A stretch of 64,000 nt of DNA from an uncultured Gammaproteobacteria bacterium (lineage in GTDB: Bacteria; Pseudomonadota; Gammaproteobacteria; Eutrophobiales; Eutrophobiaceae): assembly GCA_951812995.1 (NCBI GenBank), contig CATOTD010000006.1:124001-188000 (forward strand). The letters are read 5' to 3'. Every line of letters begins with the position of its first letter. Position 1 is the stretch's first letter. A program made the position numbers and the translations under genes. A model generated the notes under the pieces. The model had not been told where the DNA came from. It ran no database searches and saw nothing but the letters and a program-made list of their open reading frames with translations. Positions 1 to 7,739 of the stretch are shown in pieces.

Positions 1-2
1 TA

Positions 3-95
3 GTCTTGAAGATTAAACAGGGAACCGAAAATGTCATTGCTCATGGAAGTTTCTTTGGCAGTTTGGAAACTTCAACATTGTACCAAATAGCGTAA
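3..95 (+). CDS. C-terminal tail of an unidentified protein entering from the left edge
   Basis: A plus-strand frame is open from base 3 and ends at TAA 93-95, giving about 30 residues that end in ...STLYQIA. The start lies outside the window and I do not recognise the family. Support for a real gene end comes from what follows: an 11-bp perfect inverted repeat (110-120 and 150-160) and a long T-tract, the layout of an intrinsic terminator. It converges with phaR. The call rests on a short open frame plus that terminator, so confidence is limited. Confidence 0.42.
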   Translation, partial: VLKIKQGTENVIAHGSFFGSLETSTLYQIA

Positions 96-109
96 TTAAT
101 AGAGATAGC

Positions 110-182
110 GTGTATTTAATAATAAAAATTAAAATATAGACAAGTCGTGATTAAATACACTTTATTTTTTTTTATTTTTTTT
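110..182 (+). terminator. Rho-independent-like terminator between convergent genes
   Basis: GTGTATTTAAT (110-120) pairs perfectly with ATTAAATACAC (150-160) across a 29-nt loop. It is followed on the plus strand by TTTATTTTTTTTTATTTTTTTT-like sequence at 161-182. The AT-rich stem and large loop make it weaker than a textbook terminator. The T-tract lies inside the last codons of phaR, where on the opposite strand it encodes lysines. Confidence 0.5.
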
Positions 183-653
183 ATCTTTTTTACGTTTAGA
201 AGAGGGAGAGGTCATAGTCGCTTTGAAGAAATTTTCTTGCATGGATTGCCACATTTCAAGATTCTTTTCAGTCAATTCGGCCATTGCTGATAACGGGTTG
301 GTAGTCATTGTAGTTTGCAGTTGTTCCTGTAATTTCTTTTGCTGTGTAACAAAAAGGTGAATGCTTTTTTGTAAATAATCGCCCGCCACTGATTGCGCTG
401 AATCACCATAAAAACGAATTATGTGCGACAGGGCTTGCGTTGTGAAAAGCGGTTCGCCATCCTCCTCTTGTTCGGTGATAATTTGCAGCAGGATAGTTTT
501 GGTCAGATCCTCTTCCGATTTGACATCCTTCACAATAAATTCTTTATTAGCCAGCACCAATTTTTTTATATCTTCCAAAGTTATGTACTTGCTTTCTTCC
601 GTGTCGTAAAGGCGGCGATTGGGATATTTTTTGATAATACGTATGTTTTCCAT
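162..653 (-). CDS. phaR: PhaR-type polyhydroxyalkanoate synthesis regulator
   Basis: A transcriptional repressor of PHA/PHB granule genes that in known members binds both DNA and polymer granules. The N-terminal PHB/PHA accumulation regulator DNA-binding domain is clear: IRIIKKYPNRRLYDT, then YITLEDIKKLV and a V..DVKS.EDLT..ILLQII.E core. A second helical region (ALSHIIRFYGDS..., residues about 70-145) matches the accumulation-regulator repeat. The C-terminus is a lysine-rich tail (KRKKDKKNKKK). I chose ATG 653 because AGGA lies about 7 nt upstream and the family begins just before RIIKKYPNRRLYDT. An upstream in-frame ATG at 677 (adding MMIYQDKK) lacks a ribosome site. No phaC, phaB or phasin gene is visible beside it, so its targets lie elsewhere. 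Confidence 0.93.
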   Translation of the reverse strand: MENIRIIKKYPNRRLYDTEESKYITLEDIKKLVLANKEFIVKDVKSEEDLTKTILLQIITEQEEDGEPLFTTQALSHIIRFYGDSAQSVAGDYLQKSIHLFVTQQKKLQEQLQTTMTTNPLSAMAELTEKNLEMWQSMQENFFKATMTSPSSKRKKDKKNKKK

Positions 654-1392
654 CTTTTTATCCTGATAAATCATCAATAATTCAGATTGATGCTAAATGT
701 AAAACCAACTGATTACAAACAATTACCCAAGTGCAAGGGCTGTGCGATCAGGCGGCCTATATGCGTTTTTAATACTGCGTCATTGGCACTTCTAGTTACA
801 GACAGGCGGCGAGAGCCTAGACTCTTTGCCGCAACCAAAATGGTCAAGTGTGTTCGTCTTCGGACGCGGTTTGGCGTGGGTTGAGTCGGGTCGAGCGTGG
901 TGGGGCTGGGTGCGACGTGGGTTGAGTCGGGCGTGGTGGGGTCTCGGGTTGAGTCGGGCGTGGTGGGGTCTCGGGTTGGGCAAGCATCTCTTTAGTGCAA
1001 AGGTCTCAGGTGGCGAGCGGTGGGGTGACTTCAGTGCCAGCCGCGGAATTTTGTTTGCAACTTGAGCACAGGCGGAAAAGACTGCCATTATGGGTGATGT
1101 CATCGGTAAAATCAGCGGCAGCTTTGCGGCACTGTACAGGTTTGAATGTGGTTTGAGTCGCGGTACAATCTGTTGCGGCAAGTGTTTTCTGGCATGTCTA
1201 AACAATTACAATTTCACTGTGCATTATTCTTGTGTAATTAAAGGGACTTATCTTAGTGATGCAATAATTGGATATGGCAAATACTAATACAGATACAGGG
1301 TACCCAGCGATAATCAGGCCAATATATTGATGACACCATTATTTGCATTGCGACAGGGTCCAAATGTTGGACTTTGGAGACAGCCCCAAAAA
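654..1392. other. Gene-poor interval with no supported gene
   Basis: About 740 bases with no convincing coding sequence. Short open frames on both strands are explained by the G-rich tandem repeat inside it (876-980) and resemble no family. It contains one copy (988-1009) of a 22-bp sequence that recurs at 9109-9130. The stretch 1010-1392 shows no features I can name. Confidence 0.6.
876..980 (+). repeat. G-rich minisatellite, 27-bp units
   Basis: Two perfect adjacent 27-bp units (919-945 and 946-972) begin GGGTTGAGTCGGGCGTGG. Degenerate copies precede them (about 876-918) and a partial unit follows (973-980). The plus strand carries runs of three or four G at short spacing, which fits a G-quadruplex-type motif. 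Open frames through it are repeat artefacts. Confidence 0.8.
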
Positions 1393-2102
1393 CTGTGTAA
1401 CTGCTTATCATTGATTATTGCCCTGAAGGGGCTGAGGATAAGCACATGCAACCCGAAGCAATCAAGTCACTGGCACGTGAAACTGCCAGGGGCATCAAAA
1501 CCGAAGAAGACCTGTATACGTTCCGTCAGGCATTGACCAGGGTAACCATTGAGGCAGCACTGAATGCCGAGCCCGATGAACACCTTGGCTATGCCAGACA
1601 TGAGTAGGCAGGAAAATCCAATAGCCGCAATGGTCGCAGTCATAAAATGCTACGCACTGAAGAGGGCGCATTCGAGCTGGAAACACCCCGCGACAGAAAG
1701 GGTAGCTTGGTGCCAGCAATGGTCAAAAAGCACCCATCTCGCTACACCGGTATGGATGACAAGATTCTCAGTCTCTATGCCAAAGGCAATACCACCTGTG
1801 ACATTGTCGCGCTGTTTCAGGAAATGTAGGGCGTGGCGGTCTCAACCAGTCTGCTCTCGCGCGTGACAGCAAAGGTGATTGCGTGGCAATCGGCCACTGG
1901 TGCTGATATACCCCAGCGCATACCTTGACTGCATAGTCGTTAAAATCCGCCAGGACAAGAAAGTCATCAACAAGGCTGTCTTATTTGGCACTGGGCGTGA
2001 ACCTGGACGGGCACAAAGTGCTTTTAGGGCTGTGGCTGTCAGAGCACGAAGGTGCCAAGTTCTGGCTCAATGTCGAGCCTTTCCCGAATTCTGTGTAACT
2101 GC
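1393..2102 (+). pseudogene. IS256-family transposase remnant, heavily decayed
   Basis: A transposase start is visible at ATG 1446 (MQPEAIKSLARET...). Recognisable IS256-family blocks follow in shifting frames: FRQALTRVTIEAALNAE, DEHLGYARHE, FELETPRDRKGS, MDDKILSLYAKG, then [19 protein letters not shown] and [17 protein letters not shown] near 1925-2075. In-frame stops follow ARHE and FQEM, and at least two frameshifts are needed. The catalytic C-terminal half is missing after about 2080. The 12-mer CTGTGTAACTGC occurs at 1393-1404 and again at 2091-2102 in the same orientation. If these are element ends, direct orientation implies rearrangement. This copy is more eroded than the other elements here. 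Confidence 0.85.
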
Positions 2103-2230
2103 CGTTGGTTAAACGAAGTCCTTTAGTCGGTTTCCGAATTTGATCATAAAGCGATTCATCGCTGGTTTCCAATATTTAATCGGCATAGTCCACTGCTTTG
2201 ATGCATCTTAAATGGCCAGATAGCTCACCT

Positions 2231-2257
2231 TTCAGACACCAGATTCAGTTATAACTC
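2231..2257 (-). mobile_element. Solo terminal repeat of the IS256-family element found at 4697 and 7740
   Basis: These bases match the outer end of the element ending at 9111 (TCAGACACCAGATTCGGTTA...) with one visible difference (CAGTTA for CGGTTA). The similarity stops at the terminal repeat. No transposase sequence adjoins it, so it is a solo end or the end of a related, deleted element. It supplies the stop codon of the minus-strand fragment at 2245-2519. Confidence 0.7.
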
Positions 2258-2519
2258 TCATCTTTCTCAAGGTCGGGGTAGTGCCTTAGTAAATCGTTTA
2301 GGGCTTGGTAATCAGACGCATTGGGAAAGAAAGATTGATACTTTTCATCGGTTCTGAAGATTCGCAAAAAATCTTTGTTGGTGCGGTAGGATGCTTGAAC
2401 CATCACCACCATAATGCAAAGATGGAGACCTCGAACAACGCTGATTCTGGATGGATTTTGACGCGAGCACCAGTCGTTGTCACCCGCATAGTGGGTGTGA
2501 AGGTCAAGATCGGTGGTAT
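2245..2519 (-). pseudogene. Fragment of an unidentified gene between two IS elements
   Basis: A minus-strand frame stays open from the IS5-family boundary (about 2520) to a TGA at 2245-2247 inside the IS end, giving about 90 residues. It reads LDLHTHYAGDNDWCSRQ early, then VVVQASYRTNKDFLRIFRTD and ALNDLLRHYPDLEKDESYN. The composition looks like genuine coding sequence, with charged and aromatic residues and no low complexity, but I do not recognise the family. It has no start of its own. The helicase-like fragment beyond the IS5 element (3674-3957) lies on the same strand, so both could come from one interrupted locus. That link is inference. Confidence 0.45.
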
Positions 2520-3673
2520 TTGAGGCTGTGTTGCGCTGTTTGGGACTGCCAGGGCGGGTATTTCCGGAATTTGGACAGAGTCAGGCTGTGGCCTGTCGTC
2601 GCTCGTGGAAGATGAGACGGCGGAAGTTGTAGCTCAGGTTGGCCATGGTCATGCGGGCCTTCGCACGGGTTTGGCCGATTGAGCGGATGGTCAGAGCCAT
2701 GGGCACTTTCTCGTAGCCGAACACATGCGCGGATGGCGGAGCGTGTCGCGTTGCCCCGACGAATATGCCTGGCCATGGGTTTGCCGCGTGGCTTCTTGCG
2801 ATGGATATGTGAGCGGTACCCTTGCGCCTTCAGCCAAGCCTCATTCCTGGCCGAGCGGTACCCGGTATCGGCCCAAACCGCCTTCGAGCTGTTTGTCTCG
2901 TCCAGAACCGAGGACAGTTCATGCCCGTCGTAGCGAGCCGCATTCGTGCCAGTCTCACCCCGGATGAAGTGCCATTTGCGGTCAATGGACACGTGGTTCT
3001 TGTACCCAAAGTGTGGGACCGAGATATCGACAAGGCCAGTATCCTCCTCACCCTCCTTGGTCGTCTTGGCCTTTGAATACTTGACCGTCCAACGCGCATC
3101 GGTGTCTTTCTGCGCTGCCTTGGACAGATCATCGGGCCAGATGTCAGACGCGGCCTCACCTGCCTTGGCGCGCGCTTTCTCTTCTTTCGTCATCCGCTGG
3201 CGCGGGGCAAAGACCAACGTGGCATCCATAATCTGACCGCCGGTGGGTTTGTATCCCCGCGCGCACAGCTGAGCTTCAAACAGGGCCTTGAAGACACCCG
3301 CCTAGGTCAGCTTCTCTCTGAAAAGCCAGATCGTCTTCTGATCAGGTGTCGGCTCCCCGATTTGAAATCCCAGGAAACGCAACCAACTGAAACGGTCACG
3401 AATGAGAAACTCCATCCGCTCATCACTCAGATTGTGCATCGAGGCCAACACCAGCACCTTGAACATCACAACGGCATCATAGGGCGGACGACCACCTTCG
3501 GGACGTTCCCCATAATCAAGCGCTTCCACCAAAACGGGACGGAGCACTTCGAAATTCACATGACAGTCCAGAGCTTCAAGCGGATCTCCCATCGCCGAAA
3601 GCCGCGCCAAATGATCCGTCAAATCAAACAATCCAGGTGCGTGCATAAACAAAATCCTCCCACATCAAGTGAA
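2520..3673 (-). mobile_element. IS5-family insertion sequence, inactivated
   Basis: The element is bounded roughly by GAGGCTGTGTTGCGCTG at about 2521 and the point before 3674 where helicase-like coding resumes. Exact ends and target duplication could not be fixed, because I saw no clear matching inverted repeat at the two sides. It holds one minus-strand transposase with a stop and a frameshift. It separates two minus-strand gene fragments. Confidence 0.75.
2581..3652 (-). pseudogene. IS5-family transposase with a nonsense codon and a frameshift
   Basis: A DDE transposase of the IS5 group, about 357 codons if repaired. The N-terminal part (MFMHAPGLFDLTDHLARL, GGRPPYDAVVMFKVLVLAS, DRFSWLRFLGF, PDQKTIWLFREKLT) ends at an in-frame TAG (3302-3304). 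The same frame continues as AGVFKALF...GGQIMDATLVFAPRQR, QKDTDARWTVKYSK, HFGYKNHVSID and AVWADTGYRS. Near 2715-2725, after RSAIRACV, sequence is lost and the frame shifts. The family C-terminus (FGYEKVPMALTIRSIGQTR ... FHERRQATA) continues in another frame to TGA 2581-2583. The family is certain; activity is very unlikely. Confidence 0.9.
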
Positions 3674-3957
3674 TCAGATCGTACCACAAAATGCACGGTT
3701 TTTAGAGGCTTCCAGTTTATCTTGAATATCTAAACGGGTTATGCGGTCGCTTTTACGAAATACCTGAACCTTGTTATTAAAGTCTTGGTCTATGGCTTGG
3801 CGATAAGGGTGGTTGCGGTTTCTAAGGGCATCGTAGGTTTGGCTAAAAATGGCATTGGTGGGGGTGAGCCACAAAAACAAGCCATTCATTTGCCCCGCCA
3901 AGTCGCGCTGAATAGGTAATAAACACTTAGCCACTAGTAAAGTCTTACCACAAAGAT
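3674..3957 (-). pseudogene. Fragment of a helicase / type III restriction-like ATPase
   Basis: A minus-strand frame of about 95 residues contains a phosphate-binding-loop remnant (CGKTLLVAK) followed by LFLWLTPTNAIFSQTYDALR and HPYRQAIDQDF. That pattern is motif I then Ia of DEAD/DEAH helicase subunits, such as type III restriction Res proteins. The residues before CGKT are supplied by the left end of the IS3-family element, which has removed the normal start of the P-loop. The other end is cut at the IS5-family boundary. It is therefore a relic truncated on both sides. Assignment to restriction rather than another helicase is tentative. Confidence 0.6.
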
Positions 3958-4029
3958 GGACCCCAGATTCTGGATAATCAAGGATGACATAGATTCTTTC
4001 CTCCATTAAGTTAAAGAGGCAATTTATTC

Positions 4030-4338
4030 ATGAGAAGGAAAAGAAGCTTGCATAAACCAGAGTTCAAAGCAAAGGTCGCGTTGACGACCATCAAAGGCGA
4101 AATGACGATGGCTGATATGGTCGAAAAACTTGACGTTCAACCTGGCCAAATAACACAGTGGAAAAAACAACTTTTGTTCAGCACTGGTGCGGCGTTTGAT
4201 AAGGTAGACAAAGTAGCGGATGATCATCGGCAAGAGGTGCTTGAGTTGCGCGCTAGAATTGGCCAATTGACCATGGAGAATGATTTTTTAGAACGCGGGT
4301 TAGAAAGAATACACGGCCTAAGAGGAAAGAGATGGTGA
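4030..4338 (+). CDS. IS3-family transposase OrfA (helix-turn-helix subunit)
   Basis: Intact small protein of 102 residues. It opens MRRKRSLHKPEFKAKVAL, a typical IS3 OrfA start, followed by the helix-turn-helix region (MTMADMVEKLDVQPGQITQW) and the leucine-zipper-like segment (VLELRARIGQLTMENDFLERGL). It normally binds the element ends and is joined to OrfB by programmed -1 frameshifting. The 7-nt overlap with the orfB ATG at 4332 preserves that layout. As OrfB is broken and truncated, this protein can no longer mobilise its element. Confidence 0.85.
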   Translation: MRRKRSLHKPEFKAKVALTTIKGEMTMADMVEKLDVQPGQITQWKKQLLFSTGAAFDKVDKVADDHRQEVLELRARIGQLTMENDFLERGLERIHGLRGKRW

Positions 4339-4696
4339 GCAAGGAAGAAGCGCTACCGATTTCACGTCAATGCCAGCTACTGGATGTAGGGCGGTCAACT
4401 TACTACTACGTCCCCGAGCCTGTCAGCGACGAAGAACTGGCGTTGATGAAGCTACTAGGATGGTACACGGCGTATCAAGGACTGGTTATTTGATAACCAT
4501 GGTCGCGTGGTCAACCGGAAGCGTATACAGTGCCTGAGAATGCTTCTGGTGATAGAAACCCTGTATCCGAAGCGCAATCTCAGTGTGGTCAATCAGCGGC
4601 ATAAAATTTATCCGTATTTGTTGCGTGGGCTTGAGATTGGTCGTCCCAATCAAGTCTGGTTAACTGACATCACATATATTCCAATGTCGAAAGGAT
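4332..4696 (+). pseudogene. IS3-family transposase OrfB, frameshifted and truncated
   Basis: It starts at ATG 4332, overlapping orfA, and reads ALPISRQCQLLDVGRSTYYY, then stops soon after LLGWYTAYQGLVI (about 4490). The frame then changes and homology resumes as FDNHGRVVNRKRIQCLRMLL and HKIYPYLLRGLEIGRPNQVW, then LTDITYIPMSKG, which includes the first catalytic Asp of the DDE integrase core. The rest, including the second Asp and the Glu, is missing. Non-functional. Confidence 0.85.
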
Positions 4697-5397
4697 GAGT
4701 TATAACCGAATCTGGTGTCTGAATAAATTTGAAGTATGCGGCGTGCCTTGCTGAAATCGGTTTTGTCTAGCAATCGAAAGTAACAAGAGGAGCACGCCAC
4801 ACATGACAAACAATACTGTGATTAATCTGGGTACACCAGAGGGCATTGATCCACTGACAGAGTTACTCAGATCTGGTGCGAAGCAGTTAATCACCGAAGC
4901 TGTCCAGGTAGAGCCAGATGAGTTGATGACGCATTATGATGATCAAAAAACGGCTGACGTACGCCAGCACGTTGTCCGTAGCGGTCATCATCCAGAACGA
5001 GAGATCATCATCGGGGTTGGCAAGGTCAGCGTCGAGGTGCCCAATATCCGTAGCCGAGAAGGCGAGCCTGAGAGCTTCCAATCGTTAATAGCGCCTCCTT
5101 ACATCCGGCGTACAGCGACCCTGGACGCGGCGATTCCCTGGCTTTATTTGAAAGGTGTTTCGAGTGGTCAGATGCAAAGTGCACTGGAAGCGATTGTCGG
5201 ACTGGAGGCCAAAGGGCTGTCGGCCAATGTCGTGGGTCGTTTGAAACGGCAATGGGAAGCTACATACAAGCAATGGTGTACACGTTCCGTGTCTGATGAA
5301 TGGGTCTATATCTAGGCTGATGGCATCTACAGTGGTCTTCGAGGTGACGATGGTCGATTGTGTTGCCTGGTCATCATCGGCGTGAACAGTCGCGATA
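4697..5397 (+). mobile_element. IS256-family element (type A), 5' half only
   Basis: It begins with the terminal repeat GAGTTATAACCGAATCTGG and has the same leader and transposase start as the fuller inverted copy at 7740-9111. Similarity stops after AACAGTCGCG (about 5397), where the end of a second IS256-type element (type B) begins. The 3' half is absent. Confidence 0.85.
4803..5397 (+). pseudogene. IS256-family transposase (type A), truncated, with a nonsense codon
   Basis: It starts MTNNTVINLGTPEGIDPLTE after a reasonable ribosome site (AAGAGGAG) and runs 170 codons to a TAG at 5313-5315. In the sister copy the same codon is Trp (DEWVYIWTDGIYSGL). The frame continues as ADGIYSGLRGDDGRLCC, including the first catalytic Asp region (TDG altered to ADG), and is lost at the junction with the next element. 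Its last ~290 bases are nearly identical to the inverted copy, while its first ~300 bases differ at many codons, so the pair is mosaic. Confidence 0.88.
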
Positions 5398-5523
5398 ACG
5401 TAAATTATCTTTCGCAAATTTGAAAAGGCGGTTCCCCTTTATCTAGTTAAACAAGAAAGTGACATAACCATTTATTTGACTAGGAGAAGAACCGCCATGA
5501 GCGATGATACAAGCAAGCACTTG
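5398..5523 (+). mobile_element. Solo 5' end of IS256-family element type B
   Basis: About 126 bases match the outer end, leader and first codons (ATGAGCGATGATACAA...) of the fuller element at 5526-6888, in the opposite orientation. It begins ATAACGTAAATTATCTTTCG and breaks off after AAGCACTTG. The opposite end of the adjacent copy starts immediately afterwards. The two copies are therefore arranged right end to truncated left end, probably after deletion between neighbouring insertions. Confidence 0.8.
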
Positions 5524-5525
5524 GT

Positions 5526-6888
5526 AGTGTCAATAATCTTTCGCACTTTCTGATTTGGCTTTCCCTTAAATCTGGTTGTTACGCGATCTGAAAGTCCTTT
5601 TCTTTATCCATCTCTTGGAGCAAATCCATGTTCAGATATGTCCGCGTTCCCCACTAGCTCCCCGCGATGTGTCTAAGCCTTGCCGCACAAAGCATCAACG
5701 CCGAGTTGCCATCCGGGAATGCTCCCACTACTCGTGTTCGCCGCCTGATTTCTCGAATGATTCGTTCCAAAGGATTGTTAGTCCGAATGCGAATCCAGTG
5801 CTCTGCCAGAAACCGATAATACGTCAGGGTCTCTTCCATGCACTACCCAGCCAATCCGCTACACTCGATAACTTCATGTCCCTGAGTTTCTTCTCGACCT
5901 CCGTGGCCTTATGCCTGGCAGATTCCAGATATTCAGATGCATGGATAGCCTGCAACATGCGAGAGACTTCTTTGACACGACCACGAGGCACATGACTGAA
6001 GACGTTGCGGTAGAAGTGCACAATACAACACTGCCAGCCAGCTTCAGGGTAGAAGTCACCGATCGACTCCTGGCGCCCAAGACAAGCATCACTGAGCACC
6101 AACCTGATGCCCTTGAGACCGCGTGCCTGCAAATGACGCAGGCATCCTGACCATCCCGCCTTATCCTTCTTAGTACCTTCAACAATCCCTGGAATGCGGC
6201 GGTAGCCATCGTCCCCAACACCTATGGCGACTAGAACAGAAACGTTCTTCACTGCACCGCCCCAACTGCGTTTGAGCACAACACCGTCCAGGTATACATA
6301 AGGGAAATCACCCTCTATGGGGCGATTACGCCACTCTTCAATCTGCCCATAGATACGCTGGTTGAGCTTTGAAATAGTCCCTAAGCTGACACGGGTACCC
6401 CACAATGCTGCGGTAATGTCTTCTACACGTTGTACTGAAACACCTGCCAGATACATCTCAATCAGTGCCTCTTCGACAGACGCTACACGGTGTCGGTATC
6501 GCTCTATGATCGCCATCTCAAAGGTCTGTTTGCGTAGCTTCGGCATCTTTAACTCAAGCTCTCCAGCCCTTGTGTGGCACTTCCTGGTGTAGCTACCAGA
6601 CCGGTCGTCTTTGCGCGTCTCAGTGCGTTCGTATCGATCAGCACCCACCAGCGCATCAGCCTCAGCATCAAGCATCTGGTTAAGGGTGTCTTCCACAGTC
6701 TTCAGTACCACTTTGTTGAGATGGCCCTGCAGTTCCTGTTCATCAATAGGGACTACATTGTTCAAGTGCTTGTTTGTATCATCGCTCATGGCGACTCTTC
6801 TCCTGGTCAAATAAATGGTTATGTCACTTTTTATTTAACCAGATAAAGGGCACCTCTTCAAATTTGCGAAAGATAATTTATGTTATCA
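5526..6888 (-). mobile_element. IS256-family element type B, near full length
   Basis: About 1.36 kb. The ends share an inverted core, ATCTTTCGCA, preceded by AATA or AATT (right end near 5527-5550; left end near 6855-6888, reading ATAACATAAATTATC on the minus strand). Each end is imperfect. It carries one damaged transposase. Its 6888 side abuts the cut 5' part of an IS5-family transposase, so no target duplication can be verified. Confidence 0.82.
5579..6789 (-). pseudogene. IS256-family transposase (type B), frameshifted
   Basis: Starts at ATG 6789 (MSDDTNKHLNNVV), preceded by AGGAGAAG. Family landmarks include LVGADRYERTETRKDDRSGSY, FPYVYLDGVVLKRSWG (first Asp), GWQCCIVHFYRNVFSHVP and EHWIRIRTNNPLERIIREIRRR, which has the Glu motif. 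Near 5830 one base is missing: ...DWLGSAW should run directly into EETLTYYRFLAEHW, but the frame shifts. After RHIAGS an in-frame TAG interrupts the final ~25 codons (WGTRTYLNMDLLQEMDK...FQIA, stop 5579-5581). All three catalytic regions are still readable, so the damage may be recent. The single-base loss could even be a sequencing error. Confidence 0.9.
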
Positions 6889-7510
6889 GATGCTTATATC
6901 GATCGCAAGGGTCAGATAGTTGATGTCTCGATCATTCCGGCACTGGTGCAGCGTAACCGTTGGGAAGAAAATGCACGGATTAAGGCAGGCACTGTCCTGG
7001 TGCGATAACAAAGGATGTCAGAAAAATACCGATGCCCGCTGGACGAAGAAACATAGCCGTAGCCATTTTGCTTACAAGAACCACATACAGATAGACCATG
7101 ACAACAAGTTGATTCGTGACTATCAGGTCACTGATGCCAGCGTCCATGATGCGCAGGTTTTTGCCGACCTGCCAGATGACAGCAATACCAGTAAAGATGT
7201 CTGGGCTGACAGTGCCTATCGGTCAGAGGAAAAAGCAACGTTTCTCAAGGGCAAGGCTACCGCAGTCGGATGCAAGGCAAACGCAATAAGCCGCTCGGCA
7301 AATCAGAGCGGCAAGGTAAGCGCACGCGCTCCAAAGTTCGCAGTCGGGTCGAACCTGTGTTTGGAGCACAGCGCAATTTACGCCGCAAAGCGGTTCCTTG
7401 CATTGGCATTACGCGCACAAGCATGAATATCGGCTTGATGAATCTAAGGTACAACATGAGGCGTTTATGCTTTCTGGCACGGGTCAGTGCGTCTTGAAAA
7501 CGAAGTAAAG
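6889..7510 (+). pseudogene. IS5-family transposase, 5' truncated, with two frameshifts
   Basis: Homology starts at the element boundary (AYIDRKGQIVDVSIIPALVQRN, about 6893-6960). It shifts frame after EENARIKAGTVLVR and resumes as QKNTDARWTKKHSRSHFAYK, NHIQIDHDNKLIRDYQVTDA and DVWADSAYRSEEKA. It shifts again near 7250 (LKGK) and ends with RTRSKVRSRVEPVFGAQRNL, then NIGLMNLRYNMRRL, at TGA 7495-7497. The N-terminal third is missing. It differs in sequence from the IS5-family element at 2520-3673, so these are two elements, not duplicates. Confidence 0.88.
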
Positions 7511-7739
7511 CCGAGACAAGGGCTGTACGGAGACTACCGGCTTTTTGGATCAAATTGGTTTTTTTAACCTCTCTGAGCCAATAAACTGGAAAGTGATTGC
7601 ATTAATAGAGGTTCCCGTTAAGCTATGTCATGATATACGCAATCGCATTGTATTTCCTACTGAAGTATAACAACCATAAGGCCATACTGCTAAATCATAA
7701 CGCCATATTGCATATCGACTTTGGTTGCGCCCCGGCTCT
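7511..7739. other. Short IS-flanking interval with no supported gene
   Basis: About 230 AT-rich bases. A plus-strand run reading EPINWKVIALIEVPV (about 7574-7620) resembles the EPI.W motif of IS4-type transposases, but it is too short to call. Nothing else is recognisable. Confidence 0.4.

Larger units (their letters stand above)
3957..4696 (+). mobile_element. IS3-family insertion sequence, 3' truncated
   Basis: The left end appears to lie near TGGACCCCAGATTCTGGA at 3957, where helicase-like coding breaks off. The element carries the usual two overlapping frames (orfA 4030-4338, orfB from 4332). It is cut at 4696/4697, within the orfB motif TDITYIPMSKG, exactly where the terminal repeat of an IS256-family element (GAGTTATAACCG) begins. 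The right end is absent, so the later insertion came with loss of the 3' part. Confidence 0.85.

Noticed and set aside
826-1205. Open frames on both strands through the G-rich minisatellite (79 and 137 codons)
   Set aside because: They are low-complexity translations of the 27-bp repeat without start signals or recognisable domains.
7574-7620. Possible IS4-type transposase fragment (EPINWKVIALIEVPV)
   Set aside because: Only about 15 residues resemble the motif, with no flanking support.
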